In this document: piece by piece, positions 41,528 to 50,600 of the stretch
Position numbering within the stretch: the first letter of the stretch is position 1
Layout: every line of letters starts with the position of its first letter
Translations under genes and position numbers: made by a program
The notes under the pieces: generated by a model
Databases searched by the model: none
Told to the model about the DNA's origin: nothing
What the model saw: the letters and a program-made list of their open reading frames with translations, nothing else
Assembly: GCF_026248825.1 (NCBI RefSeq)
Contig: NZ_CP110973.1
Span: forward strand, 6,469,501 to 6,533,500
DNA from: Larkinella insperata
GTDB taxonomy: Bacteria > Bacteroidota > Bacteroidia > Cytophagales > Spirosomataceae
Direction: 5' to 3'
DNA length: 64,000 nt

Positions 41528-44389
41528 TTAACCGGAGATGCTTCCGTTCAGATGAGCTTCCATGACGGACTGAATGACCGGCATTTCGGATTCAAGCACC
41601 TGAATGTACTGATCGATCAATGGAGCAATTTCAGCCATTCCTTTCTTATCGGCAATCAGCGCTTCTGTGGCGGTAACGAGTCGCGCGGCTTCGGTCAGTC
41701 CGAAGGTTTGAATAATGGCTTTCTGGGTATGAATCAGGCGTTTAATCGCCATCACGTCGCCTTCGGCCACCGACTGTTTTAATTGTTGAATTTCGACCGG
41801 CGTCTGATGCAGAAACAATGTCATCATCTCTACGGCAAAATCCATGTCATTGCCAACGGCATCGAGCAACGGTTCTACGGAGAAACTGGGAGCCGGTGGG
41901 GTGTACGTTTTTTGGTTGGGTGTCATTGTTGATATACCGGGTAAATATTTTCGGATAATCCGTTGTAACTCTTCTATTTGAAAAGGTTTGGGTATAAAAT
42001 CATTCATGCCTGACTGAAGGCATTGCTCCCGTTCATTGGCCAGGGCGTGGGCCGTCATGGCAATGATCGGGACTTGTTTATTCAACGTCGTTCTGATGTA
42101 CCGCGTGGTGGTGTAGCCGTCCATGACGGGCATCTGGATGTCCATCAGCACCAGATCAAAGTCGGTTTTCTGGAGCAGTTCAACGGCAATCTGCCCGTTC
42201 TCGGCAACCTGCGCCGGGTAACCCAGCCTTCCCAGCACCTGAAGAGCCAGCTTCTGGTTCATGATATTATCCTCCACCACCAGGATTTTCACCTCCCGGT
42301 CGATGGGTCCGGCTTCTTCCTCCGCCAGCACGGCATCGTGGACGGACTGGTGCGGTGCAATCTTATACGGTATTTCCAGGGTGAAGCAGGAACCTTTTCC
42401 GGCCTCACTTGCAACCGTAATCCAGCCGCCCTGCATTTCCGTTAGCGATTTGACGATGTTCAGGCCCAATCCGGTCCCTCCGTAGTAGCGGGTTGTAAAA
42501 TCGCTGGCCTGCCGGAAGCGCTCGAAAATATGGGGCAGAACGTCCTTTTCCATCCCAATTCCCGTATCCTCAACGGTAAACCGGATCCGGGCCGACTCAT
42601 CCTGCACACCCGTTTTTTCGATCGATACCGCTACCCCGCCGTACTTGGTAAACTTGACCGCGTTGCTGAGCAGGTTCAGCAGGATCTGCGTGAGCCGGGT
42701 GGGGTCGCCCAGCACCACCGGAGGTAAATCCGGACCAGTTGCAACGCGCAGGAAGAGGCCTTTGTCGCGGGCCGATGCATCGAGCATGGTCCGGATGGAG
42801 TCCGCCAGCGAACAGATACTGAACGGAATACTCTCCAGCGGCAGCATCCCCGCTTCAATTTTGGAAATATCGAGAATGTCGTTGACGATAGTCAGCAGGT
42901 TTTTACCGGCCGTCCGAACGTAGTCAACGTATTCCTTTTGCTCGGAGCTCAGCGCCGTCGATCCCAGCAGGTTCGAAAAGCCCAGGATGGCGTTGAGGGG
43001 CGTCCGGATTTCGTGGCTCATGTTGGCCAGAAACTGCTTTTCGGTATGCCGGGCATCTTCCGCCACCAGCTTTGCCTTCGCCAGTTCCTGCTCAAGCTGC
43101 TTTCGTTCGGAAATGTCGTAGTGAATGCCCATGGAGCCAACTACTTCGCCCTGTTCGTCCAGTATGGGTGCGCCACTGACGATAACCCAGATGGGAGTTC
43201 CGTCTTTGCGCCGGAGTTGCAGTTCGTAGGAATTGGCTCCGCCCTCATCCCGCAGCTTCTGCTGCTGGCCCTGAAACGTTTTGAATTCATCGGGCACCAG
43301 CAGGTCGTTGGCCCGCTGGCCAATCAGTTCCTCCTCGGAGTAACCCACCATCTGGCAAAACCGGTCGTAAGCCTGCCGGATCACCTGATTATTATCCACC
43401 TCCAGCAGCCCCAGCTCCATGCGGTTCATGATGCCCCGGTATTTCTCTTCGCTTTTGCGAATCTGCTCGTTAGCGCGGTACTTTTCGGTTATATCGGTAT
43501 ACTGCCAGAGATGCCCCCGGTACTCCCCTTCCAGAAAAATGGGAATGTAATTGCGTTTGACGATACGCCCGTCCACCAACTCAACAACTTCGTTGACAAC
43601 GGTTTTCTTTTGCTGGATGGCGACGTCCATTTGACAGGTGAACAGCTCCGGATTAGTAAACAATGCATCCGACGGATGGGCCCACCGGAAGTAATCCGTA
43701 CCAATCACCTCATCGGGCGTCACCTGAATGCCGAACAAATCGCAGTACAACTGATTGACCAGTATCACCGTACGGTTTTCGTCTTCCACCAGAACGCCGG
43801 TTTGCAGGTTCTTGATGAGCGAAGTCAACCGGGCCTGGGTACTTTGTAGTTTATCTTTGTTGATGATCCGGGCGGTAATGTCGCGGGCTACGGCAACCAA
43901 CTCCGACTTTTGCCCGCCTTCTTCGATTACCCGGACCGTCTGGCCGATCCACACTCTGCGTCCGTCTTTGGCCCGAACCGGAAACTCGGTATACATGCTG
44001 GACTGCCCCGTCTGGAACATATTCAGGTAAAATTCGGCCACGGTGGCCCGCCACTCCGGCTCGATCAATTGCAGGTAATTCAGCCCAATGATCTCCGCTT
44101 GCGAATAGCCCAGACACGATTCCACAACGGGATTGACGAATGTAAAAAAGCCGTCGAGGGTGGTTGTAAAAATGATGTCCTGCACCGACTCGATGACGTG
44201 CCGGTAGAGGCTTTCGCTCTTTTGAAGCTCAGACGTTTTTGCGTCAGGATATGGCATTTCCTGCAGCATCCGGAGCTGCTCGTTGGCGTGCCGAAGCTGC
44301 TGTTCTCTTTCCACCAGAACAGCTTCAGCCTGCTGACGGCTTTTTTGCTCGGAAGCGAGTTGGCGTTCCAGCTGTTCTATTGAAGACAT
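41528..44389 (-). CDS. Hybrid PAS sensor histidine kinase with REC and Hpt domains
   Basis: 953 residues, cytoplasmic, no signal peptide. An N-terminal coiled coil (1-60) leads to three PAS domains (about 62-180, 185-305, 312-435). HisKA with H459 (MSHEIRTPLN) and an ATPase domain (N box NLLSNAVKF, G boxes VEDTGIGME and GGTGLGLNIVKS) follow. A receiver domain with D750 (LMDIQMPVMDGY) comes next, and the last ~100 residues form an Hpt domain with H887 in LIHTQKAI. The full phosphorelay (His, Asp, His) is within one chain, so an output response regulator must be elsewhere. The Hpt motif differs from the common HxxKG by having Ala after Lys. Confidence 0.93.
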   Translation of the reverse strand: MSSIEQLERQLASEQKSRQQAEAVLVEREQQLRHANEQLRMLQEMPYPDAKTSELQKSESLYRHVIESVQDIIFTTTLDGFFTFVNPVVESCLGYSQAEIIGLNYLQLIEPEWRATVAEFYLNMFQTGQSSMYTEFPVRAKDGRRVWIGQTVRVIEEGGQKSELVAVARDITARIINKDKLQSTQARLTSLIKNLQTGVLVEDENRTVILVNQLYCDLFGIQVTPDEVIGTDYFRWAHPSDALFTNPELFTCQMDVAIQQKKTVVNEVVELVDGRIVKRNYIPIFLEGEYRGHLWQYTDITEKYRANEQIRKSEEKYRGIMNRMELGLLEVDNNQVIRQAYDRFCQMVGYSEEELIGQRANDLLVPDEFKTFQGQQQKLRDEGGANSYELQLRRKDGTPIWVIVSGAPILDEQGEVVGSMGIHYDISERKQLEQELAKAKLVAEDARHTEKQFLANMSHEIRTPLNAILGFSNLLGSTALSSEQKEYVDYVRTAGKNLLTIVNDILDISKIEAGMLPLESIPFSICSLADSIRTMLDASARDKGLFLRVATGPDLPPVVLGDPTRLTQILLNLLSNAVKFTKYGGVAVSIEKTGVQDESARIRFTVEDTGIGMEKDVLPHIFERFRQASDFTTRYYGGTGLGLNIVKSLTEMQGGWITVASEAGKGSCFTLEIPYKIAPHQSVHDAVLAEEEAGPIDREVKILVVEDNIMNQKLALQVLGRLGYPAQVAENGQIAVELLQKTDFDLVLMDIQMPVMDGYTTTRYIRTTLNKQVPIIAMTAHALANEREQCLQSGMNDFIPKPFQIEELQRIIRKYLPGISTMTPNQKTYTPPAPSFSVEPLLDAVGNDMDFAVEMMTLFLHQTPVEIQQLKQSVAEGDVMAIKRLIHTQKAIIQTFGLTEAARLVTATEALIADKKGMAEIAPLIDQYIQVLESEMPVIQSVMEAHLNGSISG

Positions 44390-44731
44390 ACTATTTCCTG
44401 ATCATGATAATCCGGGCCGCCGGGTACGGAAGGCGAAAAAACCCTGAAATCAACGGCTCTCTGAGCCCTCCCAAACCAATTTTCACCGATCAGTAAATAC
44501 TCATACCGACTCCACCGTTTTCTTATCACGATCTTTCCGTTGAGAGATGGACTAACTATACGTTCAAAGTGCAAAAGTGACCTTCCATTCCAGAGCAACA
44601 ATTATGCCGCGTCGTATGAAAAAACACCCGGGGTTCTGCCCATTTTCAAGGATAAAAAGTGTTCTCCCAGAGAAGGTTAGGCAGCCCTTATTCCGTCTGA
44701 TAATGTAAGCACTTTTACGGGCTTAAAAAAC
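44390..44731. other. Gap upstream of the hybrid kinase
   Basis: About 340 bp without a supported gene; a 74-codon minus-strand ORF is not convincing. It must contain the hybrid kinase promoter, but no exact TAnnTTTG match was seen. Confidence 0.4.
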
Positions 44732-44759
44732 AAAAATCCGACTTTCCAGCCGGATTTTT
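44732..44759 (-). terminator. Intrinsic terminator after the small exported protein
   Basis: Perfect 9-bp stem (aaaaatccg at 44732-44740, cggattttt at 44751-44759) with a 10-nt loop. In the minus direction T residues follow. It lies about 30 nt after the stop at 44788. Confidence 0.85.
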
Positions 44760-44787
44760 TTCAGGATCAAGTAAATTTAATCGTCTA

Positions 44788-45174
44788 TTAATTCATGCTC
44801 ACCAAGCGGGATGTCTGTACGGTGGGCGTGCGGGTTTCCAGTTTTACCGTTTTTGCTTCCGTGTAGTTCCCATCGGAGATTTCAACTTTGTAGACTCCGT
44901 CTTCCAATCCGTTAAGATCGAAGCGGAAATTCGTGGCTTCGTGGCCTTTTCCCAGCTTCTTCGTGACCAGCGTGTGCCCGTCGTTGTTGATCAACCGGAT
45001 GTTCACCTTGCTGTCTTTCGCTTTGCTGATGTTTACACCAACTTTCATGCTGTTAATCATGGGGTAAACAGCCGACTGGAATGTGGCTTTGGCCTTACCG
45101 GCGTTGTCGGTGGCAAATGCGCTGGAAGCAACCAGCGTCAGGGCAATGAGAGCGGAGGCAAATAGCATTTTCAT
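44788..45174 (-). CDS. Small exported beta-rich protein
   Basis: The start is placed at the Met at 45174 (MKMLFASALIALTLVASSAFA, a clear signal peptide), 128 residues. The 21 residues upstream of it in the frame are Asn/Gln rich and do not form a leader. The mature part is a small beta-sandwich (NIRLINNDGHTLVTKKLGKG, then LNGLEDGVYKVEISDG), similar to the compact secreted domains that occur as T9SS C-terminal cargo, although the usual sorting ends are absent here. Function unknown. A -7 element lies 61 nt upstream and a terminator follows, so it is a single-gene unit. Confidence 0.7.
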   Translation of the reverse strand: MKMLFASALIALTLVASSAFATDNAGKAKATFQSAVYPMINSMKVGVNISKAKDSKVNIRLINNDGHTLVTKKLGKGHEATNFRFDLNGLEDGVYKVEISDGNYTEAKTVKLETRTPTVQTSRLVSMN

Positions 45175-45234
45175 CGTATTGTTGTTTAGAGTTGAAGGAT
45201 GTGCTTTTCTGTTGTTTACTGCTTTTTGTTGATT

Positions 45235-45242
45235 CAAAGGTA
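45235..45242 (-). promoter_or_regulatory. -7 promoter element TACCTTTG
   Basis: Exact TAnnTTTG on the minus strand about 61 nt upstream of the chosen start of the small exported protein. It overlaps the first residues of the longer ORF variant, which supports the shorter start. Confidence 0.5.
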
Positions 45243-45424
45243 ATACTTACATAAGGTACCTTGCTATGCATAGTACTTTAGCGGTCGAAAAACCGGGCGA
45301 ATGGTAACCGGCCAGGATAAACATCTGGCCTTGCGGATAAGATAGGTTATTAACCCACTTTTAATCCATCCGCAAACATCTCAACGGCCCGGACGTTGGT
45401 TTTCTACATGAACTTCTTTTTGCT

Positions 45425-46393
45425 ATGCGACTTTTCAGCTTTCAGATTCTGGCTTGCCTGGGCCTTCTTTTTTCCTCTACGCTTCTTGTTGCTCAATCTA
45501 CGGCCGTCGACTATCCGTATCCGGTGCAGTTTCTTTCACTGAACATAGAGTCAAAGCCCGTTCGGATGGCTTACATGGACGTAAAACCCGCCCAGCCCAA
45601 CGGCAAAACGGTTCTGCTGCTGCACGGTAAAAACTTCAATGGGTACTACTGGAAAACCGTTGTTCACTGGCTGACGACCAACGGCTACCGGGCCATCGTT
45701 CCGGATCAGGTAGGCTGGGGAAAATCGTCTCACCCCGACATCCACTACAGTTTTCACCGGCTGGCGGCCAATACCAAACACCTGCTCGATACGCTCGGCA
45801 TTCGGAATGTAACGGTTCTGGCCCACTCCATGGGCGGTATGCTCGGAACACGGTTTACGCTGATGTACCCCGAAATGGTGGAGAAACTGGTGCTCGAAAA
45901 CCCGATTGGCCTGGAAGACTACAAAACGTTTGTTCCGTACCAAACGCCCGAACAGCAATTTCAGAAGGAGAAATCGGCCACGTTCGAATCCTACCAACAA
46001 TACCAGAAAAGCTATTACCCCGTCTGGAAACCGGAATACAACGATTTGGTGCGGGTGCAGGCCAGCGACCTGAAATCGCCGGATTTCAGCACCATCGCCT
46101 GGTCGAACGCCCTGACGTACCTGATGATCTACGAGCAGCCCGTCTGTTACGAGTTTAATCGCGTGAAGGCCCCCACCCTGCTGATCATCGGGCAGGAAGA
46201 CCGTACGGTAGTTGGCAAGAATCTGCTTTCCAAAACCGAGCAGGCACAGCACGGCTTTTACCCCGAGCTGGGCAAGCAAACCGTCAGGCAGTTTCAGACG
46301 GGAAAACTCGTCGAACTAGACGGTGTTGGGCACATTCCGCACATTCAAACCCCCGAACGGTTTCTTAAAGCCCTTGGCGATTTTTTGAACTGA
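45425..46393 (+). CDS. Exported alpha/beta hydrolase
   Basis: 322 residues with a signal peptide (MRLFSFQILACLGLLFSSTL). Nucleophile S135 in AHSMGG, acid D259 in GQEDRT and base H303 in GVGHIPH form the triad; the oxyanion segment is LLLHGKNFN. The family includes esterases, lipases and dehalogenase-like enzymes; the substrate is not determined. It is followed by the SDR-fusion gene on the same strand after 74 bp, which may form an operon. Confidence 0.9.
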   Translation: MRLFSFQILACLGLLFSSTLLVAQSTAVDYPYPVQFLSLNIESKPVRMAYMDVKPAQPNGKTVLLLHGKNFNGYYWKTVVHWLTTNGYRAIVPDQVGWGKSSHPDIHYSFHRLAANTKHLLDTLGIRNVTVLAHSMGGMLGTRFTLMYPEMVEKLVLENPIGLEDYKTFVPYQTPEQQFQKEKSATFESYQQYQKSYYPVWKPEYNDLVRVQASDLKSPDFSTIAWSNALTYLMIYEQPVCYEFNRVKAPTLLIIGQEDRTVVGKNLLSKTEQAQHGFYPELGKQTVRQFQTGKLVELDGVGHIPHIQTPERFLKALGDFLN

Positions 46394-46467
46394 GTCCAAA
46401 TTATTTCCAACCATCTGACCCGTTGGACAGTTAAAATTGAATAAAGGGATCAACCAACTCACACATC

Positions 46468-47559
46468 ATGGATAATCAGGAAAACAAATCAGCCAAAACC
46501 GCACTGATCACGGGTGCCTCCAGCGGCATCGGCCAGGAACTCGCCAAACTGTTTGCCAAAGACGGTTATAACCTCGTCCTTGTTGCCCGCAGCACCGAAA
46601 AGCTGAACGAACTCGGCGGCCGGTTCTGGGATGAATACGGCGTTGAAACGGTGGTCATTACCAAGGATTTGTCGGAAGAGGATGCCGCCCGGGATGTTTA
46701 TAATCAGATCAAGGAGAAGAATATTACCGTTGATATTCTGGTCAACGACGCCGGTGTTGGTCTGTACGGCATGTTTGCGACCGAGACGGATTGGGAAAAA
46801 GAAAAATCTCTCATTCACCTGAACGTACTCACAACGACGCTGCTGACCAAGCTGTTTCTGAAAGACATGGTGGAGCGGAACGAGGGTAAAATTCTGAATC
46901 TGGCGTCCATTGCGTCCATTACGCCCATGCCGCTGATGGCGGTCTATGCCGCCACTAAATCGTACGTCTACAGCTTTACCCAGTCACTGATCAACGAGCT
47001 AAAAGACACGAACGTCAGTGTAACGGCCCTGCTGCCCAACGCCACCGACACCGATTTCTTCAACAAAGCCGGTGCTTCGAACACGAAGGTAACGGAGAAT
47101 CTGGACGATGCGGCCATGGTTGCCAAAGACGCCTACAACGCCCTGCTAAAAGGCGCTTCCAAGGTGATACCGGGCGGTTTGGGTAACAAGGCGCAGGAAA
47201 TCATGGCGTATTTGGCCCCCCAGGAAGCCATTGCCCAGATGATGCGAAAAAATATGGAGCCGAAAGACAACACCCCGACGGAAGAAAAAAGCAACAAAGC
47301 CGCCTGGGCGTGGGGCATCGGTATTGCCGCTGTCGTGATTGCCGGAGCTGCGGTGGCGCTGGCCTACAACAACAGCAACCTTGTGGATAAAGCCCGGTAC
47401 CGGTATAGAGCGGGTAAACTCAAATCCGGCGCGGATGATGTCTACAGCGATGTAAAAGACTCTCTGTTCAGTGGATTGGACAACGTGAAAGACGCCGTTG
47501 CCACCGCGAAAGAAGTGGTTGCCAAAGCCCGGGAAACCTTCGCCAGTGCCATTTCGTAA
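46468..47559 (+). CDS. SDR enzyme fused to a membrane anchor and helical tail
   Basis: 363 residues. The SDR domain (about 8-235) has Rossmann motif TGASSGIG (15-22), a VNDAGVG segment in place of NNAG, catalytic S147 and the Y160/K164 pair (YAATK). A Gly/Ala-rich transmembrane helix follows at about 280-300 (AWAWGIGIAAVVIAGAAVAL), then a basic linker and a helical tail (302-363) with repeated charged/Ala residues (DNVKDAVATAKEVVAKARET) that resembles YtxH-type tails. The catalytic domain is therefore probably tethered to the inner membrane. The combination is unusual; SDR proteins are normally soluble. The function is unknown. Confidence 0.87.
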   Translation: MDNQENKSAKTALITGASSGIGQELAKLFAKDGYNLVLVARSTEKLNELGGRFWDEYGVETVVITKDLSEEDAARDVYNQIKEKNITVDILVNDAGVGLYGMFATETDWEKEKSLIHLNVLTTTLLTKLFLKDMVERNEGKILNLASIASITPMPLMAVYAATKSYVYSFTQSLINELKDTNVSVTALLPNATDTDFFNKAGASNTKVTENLDDAAMVAKDAYNALLKGASKVIPGGLGNKAQEIMAYLAPQEAIAQMMRKNMEPKDNTPTEEKSNKAAWAWGIGIAAVVIAGAAVALAYNNSNLVDKARYRYRAGKLKSGADDVYSDVKDSLFSGLDNVKDAVATAKEVVAKARETFASAIS

Positions 47560-47602
47560 GTGGCAAAGGGATTAACCGTGTTCGAGTAGCCTAGATAAAA
47601 AG

Positions 47603-47659
47603 AAAACCGCCGGTCAGCGCGGGTTGCGTTTTGGACGCTCCCTGCCGACCGGCGGTTTT
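47603..47659. terminator. Bidirectional terminator between SDR fusion and giant surface protein
   Basis: Perfect 13-bp stem (aaaaccgccggtc at 47603-47615, complement 47647-47659) with a 31-nt loop that itself is GC-rich. T-runs follow on the plus strand and A-runs precede it, so it can act in both directions between two converging genes. Confidence 0.85.
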
Positions 47660-47677
47660 GTTATTAAGGAATCCTCC

Positions 47678-50600
47678 TTACTCGCCTTTCACCAGCTTAA
47701 ACCGCTTGGCCTGGTTGCCCTTACCTACCTGTATGATGTACAGACCCGGTACGAACTCGCTACCCAAGTTAATCTGCTGGTCAGACGCTACATCTTCCAG
47801 TTGCAGCACCACCCGTCCGTAAGAATCGTAGACAACAACGGGCAGTTTGCCTTCCTGACGACCTTTGATTTGCAGGTTGAAAGAACGCGTGAAGGGGTTC
47901 GGATACGTCTTGATCGACATACCCGCCGTTTCCGGATTGCCAAACACGCTCAGACGGCCCGCAGCAGCTTGATCAACCACGCTGAAGGACACCGTCAACG
48001 GCGTACCCGCAGCCCCCGTTGCACCGGCACCCGTGTAAGGGGTTACAGTCAGGGTGTAGTTGCCAACGGCGGGCGTCCAGCCGTTGTAATTTCCGTTGTT
48101 GTCGCCGAATAAGGCATACGGGAAGCCCGTCTCGGTCTGCGTGCGGCTTTGTTTACCACTCAGTACCATCCGTACCGAACCTACCGGACTTGGGTTGGTA
48201 TTGGCCCGGATGTTCAGGCTACGGGTTACCAGCGTAGCCAGGTTAAGCACCTGCCCGTCGGTCAGCGTCAGAATTTCCTGCTCGTTATCCGCATTCATCA
48301 GGCTAACACTTACCACCTGCTGAGCCGCGGCAGCCTGGCTAACCGTCACGATCACTTCGTCAGAAGCCGTGGTATTCTGATTATCGGTTACCGTCAGGCG
48401 GAACACATACGTACCGGCCACTAAGTTGCTGGCGGTCAGAGTAGCTGCGCTGTTGTTTGACAGCGTAGCCAGTGCCGGACCACTTTGCTGCGTCCAGCTG
48501 TAGGCGGTTATGCTGCCATTGGCATCTGAACTGGTTGAACCATCCAGCGTGACGCTGTTTGTCGGCAGCGTAATGGTTTGATCAGCACCTGCCCGGGCTA
48601 CGGGTGCCGTGTTTGACGGCGCCTGATCAATGACCGTGAAGCTGAGTGTCAGCGGAGTACCGGCAGTTCCGGCGGCACCCGAAGCGGTATAAGGCGTAGC
48701 CGTCAGGGTGTAGCTGCCGGTGGCCGGTGTCCAGTTGTTAAAGTTACCGTTTACGTCACCGAAAAGGGCATACGGCAAACCGTTGTCCGTTTGGGTACGG
48801 CTTTGTTTGCCACTCAGCACCATGCGCACGGAACCAACGGCACCCACATTGGTATTGATCCGAATGTTCAGGTTACGCGAAGGCAACGTGGCCAGGTTGA
48901 TCGTCTCGCCGTTGCTCATTTCCTTGATTTCCTGCTCGTTCGATGCGTTCATCAGGCTAAAGCTCACCACCGCCTGCGGAACCGTTACCGTGAAGACTTT
49001 CTGATCAGAAAGCGCGGGCAAGCCGTTATCCGTAGCGGTAACCGTCAGGCTCACCGTACCGGTGGTCGTCGGTGTCCAGCTGAAGGCACCGGTGTTGGCG
49101 TCGATGCTGGCAGAAGCCGCTCCTGCGACACTGTAGGTCAGGCTTTGATCCGTATCAGGATCGGTGGCCTGTACCGTGAAAGTCAGGGCTTGTCCTAACG
49201 TAGCCGTCTTGCTGCTAATCTCAGCCAGCACGGGCGGCTTGTTAGCAGCGGTTGCTTCGCAGAGTACCGAGATGTTGATATCACCATCTACATCAGAACT
49301 GCGGATGGCTAACGTAGCGTTTTTGAAGCCTTCTGACAGCGGGCTAAAGCTGATTGGCAAGTTTACGGTCTCTCCGGCCGGTATTACAAATGGTACCGGG
49401 TAATTGACCTTAAACTCAGAACCCTGCGGAAAGCTTGCTGACGTAACGACGATGGCCTGGTTTCCACCCGTATTCGACAGTTTGATAATGCTCGTCCGGG
49501 TCGCGTTGACAGGGATCGCTGACAGCACTTTGCTTGAACCTGCGTCGTCAGAGATAGACCCTGGCGTAACCTGCGTAACGGTCGGCGTGGTGGGTTCACC
49601 TTTGAAGTAAACTTCCTGCTCGCTGATGGCGTTGCTTCCCTGCGCACCGGAACCCGCAGCGACGTAGATACCGCCATTGTTGACGATTGCCTGCGTAGCG
49701 TGCCGTCCTTTCTGCATGTTGGCCAGCTTTTTCCAGATACCCGTACCAAAGTTCAGAGCTTCCGTTTCACCGTGAGCCGCTGGCTGGTTACTCTCTCCCC
49801 CAATGACCACCAATTCACCATCCAAAACAACTGAGGTTGTTCCAGCGCGCTGGGTCGGAATTGGATTGGGCAACGTTGACCATTGTCCGGTCGTGAAATC
49901 ATAGACGTCAACCTCCGGCACGGTTAGCGTGAACGTCTGATTGGTGTTGGCCGACGTGCGACGGCCCGCAGCCGCATACAATTTGTTTTCATAAACCACG
50001 GCCTGGAAGTGATCGCGGGCGTGTGGTGCATCGGCCAGTGTTCGCCAGATACCGGTTGCCGGATCGTACTCATCAAACCAGGCTACATATCCGTTGTTGT
50101 GGCCTTTTGTGTTTCCGCCAACAATGTAAATCTTCTTGTTGTAGACGACTACACCGGCGGTTCCCCGACGTCGATCAACTGGGATATCGGGTCCTAAATA
50201 CCATTTATTGGCTTTAGGATCGTAAATGTGAACCTGATTAACCGTGGGCTCCTGCGGATAGCTACCCGAGAGAGCACCCACAACGTAAACCAATCCATCC
50301 AGCGTAACGGCCTGGAAGTGGTGCATATCAACCGGGGTTTGGGCCGCGTTGGTCCACACTTTCGTGATGGGGTTGTAAACCTGTACGGGCTTAATTCCAC
50401 GACCACCAATCAGGTAAAACTTGTCACCCACCTGTACATATCCGTTCTCGAAACGCGCGGTTGGCTTCCCGGTGTTGGGAATGATGTTTTGCCAGCCACC
50501 CGCAACGATCGGCGGAGCAATCGTGATTACAAAGTTGCTGCTTACCGTTCCGTTCTGACCATCGTTGGCCGTTACTTTCACCGTAATGCTCTCAGGGCCA

